Part shown: in pieces, positions 1 to 9,086 of the stretch | How the letters are laid out: every line of letters starts with the position of its first letter | Position numbering within the stretch: the stretch's first letter is position 1 | NCBI GenBank assembly: GCA_023663945.1 | Contig: JAMPGL010000026.1 | Location: 1 to 53,193, forward strand | Length of the DNA stretch: 53,193 bases | Origin: Lachnospiraceae bacterium | Lineage (GTDB): Bacteria; Bacillota; Clostridia; Lachnospirales; Lachnospiraceae | Reading direction: 5' to 3' | The notes under the pieces: model-generated | The model's input: the letters and a program-made list of their open reading frames with translations, nothing else | The model's database searches: none | Told to the model about the DNA's origin: nothing | Position numbers and translations under genes: made by a program

Positions 1-1012
1 TCCTCTCAGCAAATTCTCCAACACTCCCAGCATGCACCGCTATCTTGAACCATCCTTTTAAAACAGAAACATCCGTCTGCCCTAAAATCATTTCCCGCAA
101 ATCCGCTGGAACCTCTCCATATTCTTCTAACAAATCAATTATAAACTCTGCCTTTCCCATTGCTACCCCATCCGCAATCAGCTCATCCAGCGCATTGCAC
201 ATGCTTCCTTCCTCCTCTTTCATCTGTTCTTTCTTTTGAATCAGTTTCTTTATATTTTTGGAATCAATTAAGTTGCTGAGTAAATTCCAGCTCTCCTCAT
301 CCATATTTGAACTTTCGGTATTCTTCCTGATATATTCTGCAAACTCCTCTTTGCTGTTCCGCTTTTGAAAGAGCTCCAGAAGCGGGCGGAGTTCTGTTTT
401 AAAATATTCAAAGTGCGCAAATCGCGACAGGTCAAGAAAATGCAATGGATATTCCGGAATCAGTTTCCTTAGTTCTGCGCCTGCCTGTGTGCTGCCGAAA
501 TCAACCATTTCATGCAGGCTCTTCGCGCCCTTCCACTCATCCTCACCCAAGTATACTACCAGCGTCACGACCGGCGAAAGATAGTCATCCTTTTTGACCT
601 TATACAGATATTCACCATCATCTTTATAGACTGCATCGGACCCTTTCTTCGCATTGGCTCCGCAGTCTGCCCTGTATGCCCGTTCATTCTTTTGACGAAA
701 CGCTTTTACCTGCTTCTCATATTCCAACGCCTCCTGAACCATCACGCGGACCGGCATTGCATAATCAATCTTTTCCTGATTTTCCAGTGCAAGTATCGCA
801 AAACGCTGTCCATCGTAATTTTGTTTCATGACCAGATCGCTGGTTCTTTCCAGCGACGCATCACCCTCAGACCAAGAACGGACAGGCGTAATCTCCTGCA
901 ATTCTTCTGCTCGAACCACCTGTTTTCCTTTAAATACTCCTCCATTCCATAAATCTGCATACCTTATGGCATCTTGAAGATAAGTTTTCAATTTAATATC
1001 CTTTTTCCCCAT
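1..1012 (-). CDS. Rpn family recombination-promoting nuclease / putative transposase (3' end outside window)
   Basis: The reading frame opens with ATG at 1012, behind a strong AGGAGG-type ribosome binding site, and stays open to base 1, so the C-terminus is missing. The 337 visible residues match the Rpn/PD-(D/E)XK family (transposase_31 type). The Asp of an SDL motif (about residue 59) and an E-x-Q motif (ENQ, residues 77-79) fit the expected nuclease core. A long acidic helical region follows. E. coli Rpn proteins are DNA endonucleases that stimulate RecA-independent recombination. The gene lies downstream of the flagellin modification operon on the same strand, about 390 bp away, and is probably a separate unit. 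Similar genes occur at 16184-17224 and at the right edge. Confidence 0.85.
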   Translation of the reverse strand, partial: MGKKDIKLKTYLQDAIRYADLWNGGVFKGKQVVRAEELQEITPVRSWSEGDASLERTSDLVMKQNYDGQRFAILALENQEKIDYAMPVRVMVQEALEYEKQVKAFRQKNERAYRADCGANAKKGSDAVYKDDGEYLYKVKKDDYLSPVVTLVVYLGEDEWKGAKSLHEMVDFGSTQAGAELRKLIPEYPLHFLDLSRFAHFEYFKTELRPLLELFQKRNSKEEFAEYIRKNTESSNMDEESWNLLSNLIDSKNIKKLIQKKEQMKEEEGSMCNALDELIADGVAMGKAEFIIDLLEEYGEVPADLREMILGQTDVSVLKGWFKIAVHAGSVGEFAER

Positions 1013-1402
1013 ACAACCTCCTTTGCAGGAGAAATCCGAATATATTCTGCATTGCAGTTTAAATGCAGTAAAACTTATTCTCACGAAATCTCCTGCCCCA
1101 TTCTTTTTGTTTTGAAATAAAAGCATAGATTTTCGTTTGAATCCAATAAGAGCAATCAGATAAATACCAGAAATTGGAATATATGCTTTGAATAGAGTAT
1201 ATCACCGGACAGTCTGCTTGTCATTTAAAATATTATAGAAGAAAAAATCTGAATAGCAATGTGCACAATACAATATCTTGTATCAAAAATAAAATTTTAC
1301 TTAATAAAATCTCATATTTTGTAGGCATCACAAAAAATTAAATTTGCAGGGCGTAAAATTTTTGTCACTCCATCACCTTGTTTTTAATGTTTAATCGTAC
1401 CA
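1013..1402. other. AT-rich intergenic region
   Basis: This 390-bp stretch lies between the end of the glycosylation operon and the Rpn gene. It has no convincing ORF. A small inverted repeat (CTGCATT / AATGCAG, near 1050-1070) is visible. Much of 1200-1340 is very AT rich and could hold the Rpn promoter and a weak terminator, but I cannot assign either one. Confidence 0.4.
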
Positions 1403-2566
1403 TCAGCAGGAATGTCCAAAAGAACATTTCAACATTTTTTCCATCTGTCCCACGTAAGAAAAATGCCTCTTCACTTTTTGATAGCCGTTTACAGCAATCT
1501 TTTCACGCAAATCCTCTCTTTTCAGGTAAAAATCCGCTTTATCCAAGGCATCGCCAAGGCTGTCATACAAGACAACGTCCTTCCCGTCTTCAAACCACTC
1601 CGCCAATTCCAGCTGATAATTTGACAAAAGCGCTCCGCGGCTTCCCATAATATCCAGCGCACGGAGTGGAATCCCCGAACGTATATCCTTCAACGTAATA
1701 TTTAAGTTCAAATTGCTATGCCGGAACACAAACGGCATTTCTTCATAATATTTAACCGGTCCGTAATTAAACGGCATCTCTTTGGACAGCGGCGCACTGC
1801 TGTAGCTGTAAAGATGCACGCAAAACTGCTGATTCAGTCTTTCCAAGAGCGTCTTTCGTTCCATCTGTGTAATTTTTGCCGCAATTGCATGAGAAAGCCC
1901 ACGCCTAGTCAGAGACACTTCTTTTTGTCCCATCCTTATATAAGATTGGTTTATGTCCTCCAAAAGCTCTTCCGGCAAAATCTCATCCACAAAATAATAC
2001 CCATAAGTCAGCATCTGCGCTTGCAAAATTCCCTGCAAATATCCCTTCTGATAATCATCTGCGGGCGCCAGCAGGGTATCATAGGGTGAGTCATATATTT
2101 TTCCCACAAAAGAAATCTGGCTGTAATACTTTTGCTGAGGCGGCCGCTTATACAGCAATGCGTCCAAACGTCCGGTATCCACCGCCAGCGGAAGGTGAAA
2201 TACATTTTGATAACCCTTCTTTTGATATTCCTCCGCTTCAAGACGGTCAAAAAGAAAAATCCGATTTGTCTCATAATGAAAATAGTTCTGAAGCCGTTCA
2301 TCCAGAGGGCTGTCGTAAGACCATGACAAATACAGGATCTTGCATCGGTCACACACTTTTGCCGCCAGCGGGAAAAAGTTCACGCTGAACACGCAGTCAT
2401 AAGAATCCATCCGCAGGCATTCCTCCATCCGTTCCTCAAAAAATAAGTCCTCGTATCGGTCTGGAAAATGGTAATACAATGTTCTGCAGTGATGTCCCAT
2501 CTTTTGAAATGCAGCGAGAATATCTTTATAGGTATAAGAGCCCGTATCAAAAAGCAGTATCTTCAT
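1403..2566 (-). CDS. CgeB/DUF3880-like glycosyltransferase, last gene of the flagellin modification operon
   Basis: A 387-aa protein resembling the CgeB-like / Glyco_trans_1_2 glycosyltransferases. It has an N-terminal Rossmann-like start (MKILLFDTGSY), an SYDSPL motif, a VSFVGK-like strand, and a C-terminal nucleotide-sugar-site-like stretch (SGIPLRALDIMGSRG, then NYQ). It aligns throughout with the C-terminal half of the 10196-12076 protein. The ATG at 2566 is preferred over an upstream in-frame start because it sits 5 nt behind GGAAGAG and one base after the stop of the preceding gene. Together with that gene it forms a two-gene version of the fused enzyme. Sugar donor and acceptor are unknown; flagellin is the likely acceptor from context. 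Confidence 0.8.
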   Translation of the reverse strand: MKILLFDTGSYTYKDILAAFQKMGHHCRTLYYHFPDRYEDLFFEERMEECLRMDSYDCVFSVNFFPLAAKVCDRCKILYLSWSYDSPLDERLQNYFHYETNRIFLFDRLEAEEYQKKGYQNVFHLPLAVDTGRLDALLYKRPPQQKYYSQISFVGKIYDSPYDTLLAPADDYQKGYLQGILQAQMLTYGYYFVDEILPEELLEDINQSYIRMGQKEVSLTRRGLSHAIAAKITQMERKTLLERLNQQFCVHLYSYSSAPLSKEMPFNYGPVKYYEEMPFVFRHSNLNLNITLKDIRSGIPLRALDIMGSRGALLSNYQLELAEWFEDGKDVVLYDSLGDALDKADFYLKREDLREKIAVNGYQKVKRHFSYVGQMEKMLKCSFGHSC

Positions 2567-2567
2567 T

Positions 2568-3278
2568 TCATCTCTTCCTGTCCCTAATCTGCTGGTAGGT
2601 TTTTCCAAGTGCATTTTTATATTTCTGTAAAAAAATCTGGCGGTACTGATCGTAATGAATCAAATTAGACAGTTGGTTGTCGTCGTGCAGGCACCATGGA
2701 TTTCTCTGCACGGGGACTGCAATCTTATATCCTCTTTTTAAAAATTCCATGCTTTGAAATGCATCATAAAAATCGAACCCCCGCAGCTCCTCCGTATTCC
2801 ACGGAAGGTCATATGCCGTTGCCATCAAAAGTCCGTCCACTACAGCCGCGCAGGCGTATCCATCTGAGGAAACAGAATACCGGTACTCCTTGTAATCCAT
2901 ATAGGATTCCGCATTCTTTCTCTGATAAATTGCTCCGCTCCTCTTTTGGTTCCACATAATCCCGTCTTCTGATACCCTCTCATAGCCGACCATTCCGACC
3001 ATGCCGATTTCAGGGTCAGTTTCAAAAATAGATAACAAATCCGTCAAGAAATTTTTATTTAAAATGAACACATCCTGATGCAGATAAATTTTGTATTTTG
3101 CATCGGACTGTGCCATTGCCTCCTGATACCCCTGCGTCATGGAAGCGGCATCCCCTATGGCAAGCAGGTCAATCATGTAACCGTCCGGAACCGCCAGATG
3201 CCTGATATAATGAACGCACTCTTCCAGCATAACCGGATTGTTGGTACATATGATAAAACAAAACTTATTATTGACCAT
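2568..3278 (-). CDS. GT2-like glycosyltransferase (Glyco_tranf_2_5 type)
   Basis: A 236-aa protein of the glycosyltransferase-2-like group. It begins NKFCFIICTNNP, has a central SDAKYKIYLHQDVFIL segment (HQD in place of the usual DxD), and a late GFDFYDAFQSMEF motif. The longer ORF starts at 3428, but ATG 3278 is chosen because a GGAGGAGG site lies upstream and the match to the fused paralogue begins just after it. The gene overlaps the upstream gene by 11 bp and is followed at once by 1403-2566, which indicates translational coupling. It is homologous to residues 1-230 of the 10196-12076 protein. Likely role: transfer of a sugar in flagellin modification (inference from location). Confidence 0.8.
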   Translation of the reverse strand: MVNNKFCFIICTNNPVMLEECVHYIRHLAVPDGYMIDLLAIGDAASMTQGYQEAMAQSDAKYKIYLHQDVFILNKNFLTDLLSIFETDPEIGMVGMVGYERVSEDGIMWNQKRSGAIYQRKNAESYMDYKEYRYSVSSDGYACAAVVDGLLMATAYDLPWNTEELRGFDFYDAFQSMEFLKRGYKIAVPVQRNPWCLHDDNQLSNLIHYDQYRQIFLQKYKNALGKTYQQIRDRKR

Positions 3279-4317
3279 GTCCGGATTCCTCCTCCGCCAT
3301 TTCTGCCATTTGCATAAAAAGAAGCCTTTCCTCCGCATTCCAGCTCTCACGAAGCAAATTTGACAAATACTGATAGTTCTCCCTATTGGAAGGAATCCGT
3401 TCATTCTGCAGCGCCGCATGCACCGCAAACGGAGATAAATCTGCCGATTTCAAAAACTGCTCCGCCTCATCCACCGACTCCCCAGACAGCCAAAATGCAA
3501 TGCGCCGAAGGGCAAACAGCATAACCAGATACTTCTCCAATAACTCCTCCTTCGACCGACAGCCCGAGCAAAAAAGCGGTTCCTGATATTTGGCTTCCAG
3601 CCGGATAATTGAAAGAATTTGCAGTATTCTGCGTGTTTCTCCCATATGCTTCCATGCAAGTTTTCCTTTGTCTGACTCTATATAAGGAATCAGCGTCAGC
3701 AAAGCAGATATGTCCTGCATGTCCAAGGCTTTATCCAGCACTTCGTCAATATGCCGGCAGGCTGCTTTTATCTCCGGGAGTTCTTCCTGCAACTGCCGAA
3801 AATGAAATTCCGCTACCTGCGACGGGGACAGGAAATACGGCAGACCGCATTTTCCAGCTGTCTTGTAAACTGCATAAGCCATTCTCCCTGCATTCCGCAG
3901 TACAGCCTCCTCATCAGAGTTGTCTTCCCATTCACTCAGCTCTTCCAAATATGGAATCTCCGGATATTTCTTTAATAAATATTCCTTATATTCCTTTCCC
4001 ACGCAGTAAAAAAACATGGATATGCTGAGAGGCTTTTGCAAAATAATCTCATTTTTAAGATTACGCTTTAGCAGAAAATGGACAAACTTGGCATTCCACA
4101 AATTGTAAGAAATCCCGCCAGTCAAAGTAGTAAGCTCAAAGCCTGACAAGTTTATGGTAATGACCAGATCCGCTCCCGAGGATTGAATCCGCGGCAGACT
4201 GCCGGGGGTAATCATATGCTGTTCAATGACGTTCCGGGGATTCGCTGACAGGATTTTGGAGAGTTCATGCAGGAGCAATGTATATGCATCTTCTTTTGCG
4301 ACTATTATAACTTTCAT
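3268..4317 (-). CDS. Protein of unknown function in the flagellin glycosylation operon
   Basis: A 349-aa protein with no family I can name. The N-terminal 110 residues look alpha/beta and resemble the N-termini of CgeB/DUF3880-type glycosyltransferases (MKVIIVAKEDAY, then GADLVITINLSGF). The rest is helical and Leu/Glu rich with a CSGC pair near residue 250. No transmembrane segment or signal peptide is visible. The gene lies 12 bp after the GT-methyltransferase fusion gene and overlaps the next gene by 11 bp, the same overlap that joins 12066-12737 to the fused glycosyltransferase. It may be a partner protein for the downstream transferase. The function is open. Confidence 0.7.
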   Translation of the reverse strand: MKVIIVAKEDAYTLLLHELSKILSANPRNVIEQHMITPGSLPRIQSSGADLVITINLSGFELTTLTGGISYNLWNAKFVHFLLKRNLKNEIILQKPLSISMFFYCVGKEYKEYLLKKYPEIPYLEELSEWEDNSDEEAVLRNAGRMAYAVYKTAGKCGLPYFLSPSQVAEFHFRQLQEELPEIKAACRHIDEVLDKALDMQDISALLTLIPYIESDKGKLAWKHMGETRRILQILSIIRLEAKYQEPLFCSGCRSKEELLEKYLVMLFALRRIAFWLSGESVDEAEQFLKSADLSPFAVHAALQNERIPSNRENYQYLSNLLRESWNAEERLLFMQMAEMAEEESGHGQ

Positions 4318-4329
4318 ATCATACTTATC

Positions 4330-5661
4330 CTAATCATTGCAGTCTGCTACTACCAAATATTGATAGGCAAGGAAAAAAAATGATTCTCCGCCTCCCAATC
4401 TCTTAAGATCCGCCACAAATTGTTTGTCCTCTTCCGACATCTTTCCTATTACCGTATAAGTACAACTACTTATCTGGTAGCCCGCCTGTAAAAACATACG
4501 CACAATTTCATAATAAGTAAAAAAATGAATATGTGTTCTATCAAGTAATCCCGTATCCTGATAAGTAAAATTACCACCAATAAGATCTTTCAATATTGTA
4601 TAGTGCATAAGATTAGGAATCGATGCAATGATTTTTCCCTGTGGTTTTAAAAAATACTTACAGTATTCAATAACTTTTTCAGGATTTCGTAAATGCTCCA
4701 GCACATCTCCAAAGATAATATAATCAAATTTCGTCTCGGAATATGGCAAGTTCATTTCTTCAATATTGCCAATAAGTACTTCGCAAAAAGCTGATGCCAC
4801 ATTAGCAGCGCTAGAGTTAATTTCTAATCCAAACAGTCTAGCTTTAGGGAAAGACCTCTTAATCTGCATTAAATTTGCTCCGCAGTCACAACCAACTTCC
4901 AATACGGTAAATTCCTCATCCCTGTTTTTATTAATTGCATTAACAAGATTCTCATTTGGAATATCATTGAAATAATTCATTCCCCATTTTGCTTTTAAGG
5001 AAATACGATCAACATCTCTTCCTAAAAATGCAGCGTAATAATCTACCTGCGAAACGACCTCATATACATATGAACTCTTTACAGAAACCATTTTCCACTT
5101 CTGGCACAAGCCTCGAAAAGACCAATCCCGCATTAAGGAATCAGGAAGAAGCAATTCTTCGTCTAATTCCTCCATTTCATCAATAAATTTTCGTGTCAAA
5201 AAAATATATTGCCAAGGTACTTTCAACGCTATTTCTGCTTCTATTGCATCCGCTTTTCCCCGTATCAGCTCTAATGCCTCTGAAATACCAACTTTCTGCG
5301 AACATATTGTTGCAAAATCTGTCGGAAAAGCCATCCCGATTTTATAATCACTGTCGCATGTCTCTTCAAGATAATGAAGACAGTCGCCCAAACAAATATA
5401 ATTATCATTAAGAATAAAAATATTCTCAGTAGTTGAAAATTCTTTCATAGCAGTATTTAAAATGCTTGCATAATTTTCCAACTTTTCTGCACAAATATAA
5501 TTATATTCAACTTGTGTTTCCAAGAAGCTCCTTATTCCTTTATCAAATCCCATATCAATAATAATTACATCTTCATCCGGCATTTGGGATATTGTTTTTA
5601 AGTATTTTAAATTTAATTTTAATATCTCTATATTTTCATAAGCAATCAAAAAAATTTTCAC
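4330..5661 (-). CDS. Glycosyltransferase-like / SAM methyltransferase fusion protein
   Basis: A 443-aa two-domain protein. Residues 1 to about 230 look like a GT2-type nucleotide-sugar fold (MKIFLIAYENIEIL, IFILNDNYICLGD), although the DxD is not obvious. Residues about 245-400 form a class I methyltransferase of the Methyltransf_23 kind: VLEVGCDCGAN is motif I, LFGLEI motif II, and FDYIIFGDVLEHLRNPEKV the post-II region. It starts with GTG at 5661 behind AAGGAT. It sits inside the leftward flagellin modification operon. It may add a sugar and methylate it, or methylate an existing glycan. The order of these steps is unknown. Confidence 0.78.
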   Translation of the reverse strand: MKIFLIAYENIEILKLNLKYLKTISQMPDEDVIIIDMGFDKGIRSFLETQVEYNYICAEKLENYASILNTAMKEFSTTENIFILNDNYICLGDCLHYLEETCDSDYKIGMAFPTDFATICSQKVGISEALELIRGKADAIEAEIALKVPWQYIFLTRKFIDEMEELDEELLLPDSLMRDWSFRGLCQKWKMVSVKSSYVYEVVSQVDYYAAFLGRDVDRISLKAKWGMNYFNDIPNENLVNAINKNRDEEFTVLEVGCDCGANLMQIKRSFPKARLFGLEINSSAANVASAFCEVLIGNIEEMNLPYSETKFDYIIFGDVLEHLRNPEKVIEYCKYFLKPQGKIIASIPNLMHYTILKDLIGGNFTYQDTGLLDRTHIHFFTYYEIVRMFLQAGYQISSCTYTVIGKMSEEDKQFVADLKRLGGGESFFFLAYQYLVVADCND

Positions 5662-5702
5662 TGTAATATCCTTCTCACTCCATCCTCTTAAAACTATAAT
5701 AT

Positions 5703-6830
5703 CTACTTCTTTTCACCAAATTCCTCCACTATTACCTGTACCACTCTTTGCATTTTTTCTTCTGTCAGTCCAAGTCCGCTTGGAATATAAAAACCCTTTT
5801 TAGCAAGTTCTTCTGATACGGGGCATTTTACATCTTTAAACAAACCCATTTTCAAAAATACCGGCTGTTTATGAACTGGATAAAAAAACGGTCTTGTGCC
5901 TATTCCCCTTTTTTGAAGTATTTCCATTGCCTGCTTTCCATCCATCATTGTATTTCTCAACACAAGCCCATATATCCAGTAGATATTATCACAATATTCT
6001 GTTTTTTCCAAAGGTTGGATAAAACTTTCGGATACTGCTTCAAGATTTTCCCTATAGAATTTCCCTATTTCTCTTTTGTGTATAATTGCGTTATTAATAT
6101 TTTCCAATTGCGCACACCCAAGTGCCGCCTGCATATTTGTCATTCTAAAATTGCTTCCCAGTTCCTCATGAACAAATCTCCGTTCTGGCAAAAAACATAA
6201 ATTCCTAATTCTCCTGCACCGTTCGGCAAATTCCTCATCGTCTGTCAGCACCATTCCACCTTCCCCACATGCTATAATCTTATTCGGATAAAAGCTAAAA
6301 ATACTCACATCACCAAAACCACCACAGCGTTTTCCCCTATACGTCTGCCCATGCGCTTGTGCAGCATCTTCTATAATCTTCAACCCATATTTCCTAGCTA
6401 ATTTCAATACAGGTTCCACGTCCACTGTAATCCCATAAATATGCACCAGCATAATTGCTGAAGTTTTATCTGTTATTCTTTTTTCAATTTGGTCAACATC
6501 TATATTCCAAGTATCTTCTCGACAATCGACTACTACAGGGATAAGCCCTGCTTTTGTGATTGCCTGTGCGCAAGAAATAATTGTAAAAGCAGGCATAATT
6601 ACCTCACTTTTAAGTGGAAGATTCAATGCTTGAACCGCAGTTTCCAAAGCCGCAGTTCCGCTACTGACAGCAATGCCATATTTTCTCCCCACATAATCTG
6701 CCATCTCCCTTTCAAATCTCTTGACAAATGGACCTTCCGAAGATATCCATCCACTATCAATGCACTCACACAAATACTTTTTTTCATTTCCATTTAATAA
6801 AGGCTCATTTATTGGTATATATTTATCCAT
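5703..6830 (-). CDS. DegT/DnrJ/EryC1/StrS aminotransferase, perosamine-synthase-like
   Basis: A 375-aa PLP-dependent sugar aminotransferase. It has SSGTAALE (phosphate binding, about 56-63), DAAQAHGQTY (Asp155 contacts the PLP ring nitrogen) and SFYPNK with the Schiff-base Lys at about 184. The sequence closely resembles GDP-4-keto-6-deoxymannose 4-aminotransferases (perosamine synthases), including ISSEGPFVKRFE and NFRMTNMQAALG. It would convert a nucleotide-linked 4-keto-6-deoxy sugar to the 4-amino sugar using glutamate. ATG 6830 is chosen over an upstream start because AGGAGG lies just before it. A methyltransferase and cupin lie directly upstream. No nucleotidyltransferase or dehydratase is present in this window. 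Confidence 0.88.
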   Translation of the reverse strand: MDKYIPINEPLLNGNEKKYLCECIDSGWISSEGPFVKRFEREMADYVGRKYGIAVSSGTAALETAVQALNLPLKSEVIMPAFTIISCAQAITKAGLIPVVVDCREDTWNIDVDQIEKRITDKTSAIMLVHIYGITVDVEPVLKLARKYGLKIIEDAAQAHGQTYRGKRCGGFGDVSIFSFYPNKIIACGEGGMVLTDDEEFAERCRRIRNLCFLPERRFVHEELGSNFRMTNMQAALGCAQLENINNAIIHKREIGKFYRENLEAVSESFIQPLEKTEYCDNIYWIYGLVLRNTMMDGKQAMEILQKRGIGTRPFFYPVHKQPVFLKMGLFKDVKCPVSEELAKKGFYIPSGLGLTEEKMQRVVQVIVEEFGEKK

Positions 6831-6853
6831 ATTTCCTCCTGTATCCTGTCCCT

Positions 6854-7624
6854 TCAAATTCTTTTACTTTTTTTCGCAACACAAATAGCTGTCCATGAGT
6901 TAAAATTAGTTTTCTGTAATGTATTGCTGTCCAAGCACTCTAAAAGTTCAAATCCTGCTTGTTGCAAATAAATCTTTAATTCTGGGATAAAAAAATAACG
7001 CATTTTATGCACTTCCTCAACCAAACGTGTATATCCCGTTTCATTTTCTATTACAAATATGCAATAATTCACATCCACTACATTTTCTTCTATATGTACA
7101 GCCGGAACAGCAACACGATGCAAAGTATATTTTTCATCGTGTACTGTCTTAAAGCGAACTGTCGGCTTATCGCTTAATACTCCTGGTCCATACCACAAAT
7201 CAAAAATAAATATTCCATTTTCCCGAATAGCATTTGCAGCTGTCAAAAAGGCATTAATAATATCTTCATTTGAATTTTGGTAACTCATAACATGAAACAG
7301 AGCTGTAACCACATCATATGACTTTGATGTAACATAATTTCGTATATCGGCTACTTCATATTCAATCATAAGCCCTTTTTGCTTATTATTTCTATTGGCA
7401 ATGTCAATCATCTGAGGGCTTAAGTCCACTCCCGTCACACAATATCCCATCTTCGCAAATTCAACATCATGTCTTCCTGTTCCACATCCTAAATTTAATA
7501 TACAATTTTGTGGAAAATCACCCCATTTTTTTAATAGCATTTCAATCATTTCAGTTTCTTTTTTATAGTCCTTGTCCTTATAAAAAGCATTATAATAATA
7601 TGCATAGTCTTGAAACTGTTCCAT
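6854..7624 (-). CDS. Class I SAM-dependent methyltransferase, amino-sugar N-methyltransferase-like
   Basis: A 256-aa methyltransferase of near standard length. Motif I is LNLGCGTGRHDVEFAK, motif II VTGVDLSPQMID, followed by ADIRNY and YDVVTALFHVMSY. This pattern resembles the small N,N-dimethyltransferases that act on nucleotide-linked amino sugars (DesVI/TylM1 type). ATG 7624 has AGGAGGGG nine bases upstream. It is 3 bp after the cupin gene and 23 bp before the aminotransferase, so the three are very likely one module. The adjacent aminotransferase makes N-methylation of its amino-sugar product the simplest idea, but O-methylation is not excluded. Confidence 0.82.
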   Translation of the reverse strand: MEQFQDYAYYYNAFYKDKDYKKETEMIEMLLKKWGDFPQNCILNLGCGTGRHDVEFAKMGYCVTGVDLSPQMIDIANRNNKQKGLMIEYEVADIRNYVTSKSYDVVTALFHVMSYQNSNEDIINAFLTAANAIRENGIFIFDLWYGPGVLSDKPTVRFKTVHDEKYTLHRVAVPAVHIEENVVDVNYCIFVIENETGYTRLVEEVHKMRYFFIPELKIYLQQAGFELLECLDSNTLQKTNFNSWTAICVAKKSKRI

Positions 7625-7627
7625 GTT

Positions 7628-8044
7628 TTACCCCTCCTGTCCTACTGGGTAAAATCTGGTCTTGTCAGCCTCTCCTGCGTATGGACCTTGTTTAATCTCA
7701 ATCATTATGGTTTCTTCCAGTATCTCAAATCCATGACCCCCCCCAGCTAATAAAATAACATCGCCTTCCTGAATCACTACATTTTTTTGATACTTGCAAT
7801 TACTGTCATAAAAGTTAACTCTAATCTTTCCCTTTTTAATTACTAATGTTTCCTGCGTATAGTGAACAGTCCTTTTTACCTCATTATGAAAATGAGGGAG
7901 AATATTATATCCTTTAGGATGGTGCATGTATGCCATCTGCTGTGAAAAATCCCCAGGTGTCACAAATTCGATTCCCGCTTTATCAAAATTACTCCTTATA
8001 ATAATTGCAACCATTTCTTCTTTGCAGTAGATTTTTTCTATCAT
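7628..8044 (-). CDS. Cupin-domain protein of surface polysaccharide / glycan loci
   Basis: A 138-aa single-domain cupin with the two conserved beta-barrel motifs: HFHNEVKRTVHYTQETLVIKKG and the later GDVILLAGGGHGFEIL. Similar small proteins are often found beside DegT aminotransferases in O-antigen and glycan loci, but their reaction is usually not established. A sugar isomerase or epimerase role, as in FdtA-like or RmlC-like cupins, is possible. It lies between a glycosyltransferase and a methyltransferase with gaps of 20 and 3 bp. No membrane segment or signal is visible. Confidence 0.75.
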   Translation of the reverse strand: MIEKIYCKEEMVAIIIRSNFDKAGIEFVTPGDFSQQMAYMHHPKGYNILPHFHNEVKRTVHYTQETLVIKKGKIRVNFYDSNCKYQKNVVIQEGDVILLAGGGHGFEILEETIMIEIKQGPYAGEADKTRFYPVGQEG

Positions 8045-8064
8045 TTCTCATTTTCTCCCTTATT

Positions 8065-9060
8065 TTATATTGTGTTATCTTCAATCAGACAGGAAAAAAT
8101 CCCGTCTTGATATTTAAGTTGATTTTGATACAGCTCATGTAAGGATTTCCTTTTTAAAAGATATTCCCATATCTCTATATGCTTTTTTGCATAATTTTCC
8201 CATGTCCAGTCGGCTACAGAGACAATCTTTTTTTCTCTATCATATTGTAAGTCATACAAAACATTAGTGAACTGGTCAATCGTACAACAACTATGATCTA
8301 TTCCATTTTCTACATCTAAATGAAATCCTTGAGGAGTAACGATTGTTTTCACCCCTGCCGACAATGCATCTAAGTACCCCATGGATCCCTCGTCAAATCC
8401 AAAAAACATATAAAAATCTAAGGAAGGAATTAGTTCATGATACTGAACATAGTCAAAATCGTCATAATAATCCACTTCGAATCCCTTATCTCTCATTTCC
8501 GCTACTATATCCTGCCATCCTGCACCCATGATTTTAAATTTAAAGTATAACGGATTAACTCCCTCTAATATATCAAGTAATGCTGTAGTACGTTTTCTCA
8601 AATCATAAGAATCATAGCATCTATGTGTTATGCCAATAATATATTTTTTAGGTTGCATATTTCCGTCATGAGCAGGATTGATATAACACACTTTTTCTCT
8701 CGGGATTCCCATTTGTACTAAATGCAGCATAGTGTCTTTTGACATACAAATTGCCATTTTAGCCGTTTTTAGCTGGTGTCTGATTAATTCCACTTTATGT
8801 AATGTATCTACATGTGTTATCATTAGTGTATCGTGATAATCTTGCAGCGGTTGATAAGGATGATAGGGGATATGGTGGTTGATATCTGCTTCAGGGTTAA
8901 TTCCGCCTATGTCTGCATAAATACCTAAGTAATTCAAGTGTTCCACCAGGCGTTGAGCAAATTTAGTTAATATCCAGCCTCCCCCCTCATAATTGATAAC
9001 CCTGACTCTCAGCCTGTCATTTACTTTCTTTTTTCCATAAATGTAATCATAGCTTTCCAT
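8065..9060 (-). CDS. Glycosyltransferase, GT4-like (GT-B fold)
   Basis: A 331-aa protein with features of retaining GT-B transferases. There is a glycine-rich N-terminal loop (RVINYEGGGWILTKFA), a middle strand (KKYIIGITHRCY), and a C-terminal donor-site-like stretch (FYMFFGFDEGSMGYLDALSAGVKTIVTPQGFH) with acidic residues in the position of the EX7E motif. ATG 9060 is chosen because AAGGGG lies 10 nt upstream; an ATG at 9105 overlaps the upstream gene and has a poorly spaced site. It belongs to the leftward flagellin modification operon. Acceptor and donor are unknown. Confidence 0.78.
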   Translation of the reverse strand: MESYDYIYGKKKVNDRLRVRVINYEGGGWILTKFAQRLVEHLNYLGIYADIGGINPEADINHHIPYHPYQPLQDYHDTLMITHVDTLHKVELIRHQLKTAKMAICMSKDTMLHLVQMGIPREKVCYINPAHDGNMQPKKYIIGITHRCYDSYDLRKRTTALLDILEGVNPLYFKFKIMGAGWQDIVAEMRDKGFEVDYYDDFDYVQYHELIPSLDFYMFFGFDEGSMGYLDALSAGVKTIVTPQGFHLDVENGIDHSCCTIDQFTNVLYDLQYDREKKIVSVADWTWENYAKKHIEIWEYLLKRKSLHELYQNQLKYQDGIFSCLIEDNTI

Positions 9061-9086
9061 AATCCATGTTCCCCTTAGCTGTCTGC

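Noticed and set aside
8053-8068. A match to the right half of site A (TATATTGTGTTA)
   Set aside because: It is only a half site of 12 bp, overlapping the end of a coding region, without a second arm. Chance in AT-rich DNA.
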